A program made the translations under genes and the position numbers. 64,000 nt of DNA from Nocardioides euryhalodurans (GTDB lineage: Bacteria > Actinomycetota > Actinomycetes > Propionibacteriales > Nocardioidaceae): positions 1,924,501 through 1,988,500 of the forward strand of contig NZ_CP038267.1 of NCBI RefSeq assembly GCF_004564375.1. The letters run 5' to 3'. The notes below the pieces were generated by a model. The model was given only the letters and a program-made list of their open reading frames with translations. It had not been told where the DNA came from and searched no databases. Shown here piece after piece: positions 61,443 to 64,000 of the stretch (position 1 is the stretch's first letter; every line of letters starts with the position of its first letter).

Positions 61443-61490
61443 GTCGATGTTAGATGACTAAGTTACTCGACTTAACTCAAGAATAGGACA
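61443..61490 (-). promoter_or_regulatory. Probable promoter/operator of the sulfate transporter operon
   Basis: The most AT-rich stretch of the region. Read on the minus strand, TTGAGT is followed by TAAGTCGAGTAACTTAG and TCATCT, a 17-nt spacing for a weak -35/-10 pair. AGTTA and TAACT form a small inverted repeat (about 61462-61478) that could be a regulator site. Confidence 0.4.
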
Positions 61491-61628
61491 TTCCGTGCAC
61501 AACGCGTGTCGCGGGTCGTCCGGTGGGCAGGATCACGTGGCGTCTCGCCGTGGCCGGACTATCGTGGGGCGGGTGCCCGCGGCCCACCCGACACCCCCGC
61601 CGCTGGCCCTGAGGAGGAGACGACCGAG

Positions 61629-63532
<1,904 letters not shown>

Positions 63533-63536
<4 letters not shown>

Positions 63537-64000
63537 CCAGCACCGAGCTCCCGTTCCCCGGCATGCGCAGCGGCATCGAGGGCGTCCCGACCCTCGACGA
63601 GGGCTCCGCCCCGCAGACCGGCAAGGACTTCACCTCCGACCAGGAGGTCCGCTGGTGCCCGGGCTGCGGCGACTACGCCGTGCTCAAGGCCGTCCAGGGA
63701 TTCCTGCCCGACCTCGGGCTGCGCCGCGAGAACATCGTCTTCGTGTCCGGCATCGGCTGCTCGAGCCGGTTCCCCTACTACCTCGACACCTACGGCATGC
63801 ACTCGATCCACGGCCGCGCCCCGTCGATCGCGACCGGCATCGCCACCGCGCGCGAGGACCTGTCGGTGTGGGTCGTGACCGGTGACGGCGATGCGCTGTC
63901 GATCGGTGGCAACCACCTGATCCACGCGCTGCGCCGCAACGTGAACATGACGATCCTGCTGTTCAACAACCGGATCTACGGGCTCACCAAGGGCCAGTAC
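63533..64000 (+). CDS. korB: 2-oxoglutarate:ferredoxin oxidoreductase beta subunit (3' end cut by window edge)
   Basis: The first 156 codons of the thiamine-diphosphate-binding beta subunit. [20 protein letters not shown] holds the cluster/ThDP region, [20 protein letters not shown] follows, and [16 protein letters not shown] plus [12 protein letters not shown] form the ThDP/Mg site. The ATG at 63533 overlaps the korA TGA. The rest lies beyond 64000. Confidence 0.95.

Noticed and set aside
61396-61450. SAM or other sulfur riboswitch before sbp
   Set aside because: The leader is short and shows no multi-stem aptamer pattern that I can recognise.

Overview
The window is a 64 kb piece of a high-GC actinobacterial chromosome. 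The best fit is a Nocardioidaceae (Nocardioides-like) organism. The basis is very high GC, many GTG starts, GTGA/ATGA coupled genes, actinobacterial NusG, SecE and MurB neighbourhoods, a full mce operon, a KorAB-type 2-oxoglutarate:ferredoxin oxidoreductase, and many start codons lying 6-8 nt after a TANNNT box (leaderless transcription). I see no transposase, integrase, prophage or CRISPR array.

1-9,131 (minus): a complete lipid-uptake operon, mkl-yrbEA-yrbEB-mceA-B-C-D-E-mceF, with mceF running off the left edge. 9,439-13,336 (minus): rplL, rplJ, rplA, rplK, nusG and secE, preceded by tRNA-Trp, with hairpins after rplL and rplA and a probable L10 leader. 13,635-21,720: an aspartate-aminotransferase-like enzyme, a 103-bp tandem repeat array that runs into the start of an adenosine deaminase-like gene, a methyltransferase, a DUF2652 protein paired with an MFS-cyclic-nucleotide-binding fusion, then murB, hadB, hadA and rpmG, followed by tRNA-Met and tRNA-Thr.

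22,187-24,993 (plus): a tightly coupled surface operon of a secreted DUF4397 protein, a class F-like sortase, an ECF sigma factor and an RskA-like anti-sigma factor. 25,015-32,940: amidase, 3-methyladenine glycosylase, pirin, a YdeP-like molybdopterin oxidoreductase, an Old Yellow Enzyme and homogentisate dioxygenase. 33,129-38,204 (plus): an NAD-type formate dehydrogenase operon fdsG-B-A-D. 38,340-42,142: a heterodimeric ABC exporter whose two subunits have complementary lesions in their ATP-site motifs. 42,162-45,846: small accessory genes, including a frameshifted DUF2200 gene.

45,875-50,136 (plus): a two-component system and a NatAB-type ABC exporter. 50,158-52,196: an unrecognised protein coupled to fumarylacetoacetase, which supplies a second homogentisate-pathway gene 18 kb from hgmA. 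52,205-56,951: an MFS transporter, a metallophosphoesterase, a PrsW-type protease with a coupled membrane protein, and an orphan Pvc16_N/DUF4255-like gene. 56,992-64,000: tRNA-Tyr, YajQ, the sulfate transporter sbp-cysT-cysW-cysA (minus) and korA-korB (plus, korB cut by the right edge).

The most interesting items are the putative cyclic-nucleotide pair (DUF2652 plus MFS-CNB), the self-regulated sortase operon, the asymmetric ABC exporter, the repeat array fused to the adenosine deaminase start, and the position of mkl, which sits beside rplJL as in mycobacteria but here heads a complete mce operon. Family names come from motif recognition by eye. No database search was run.
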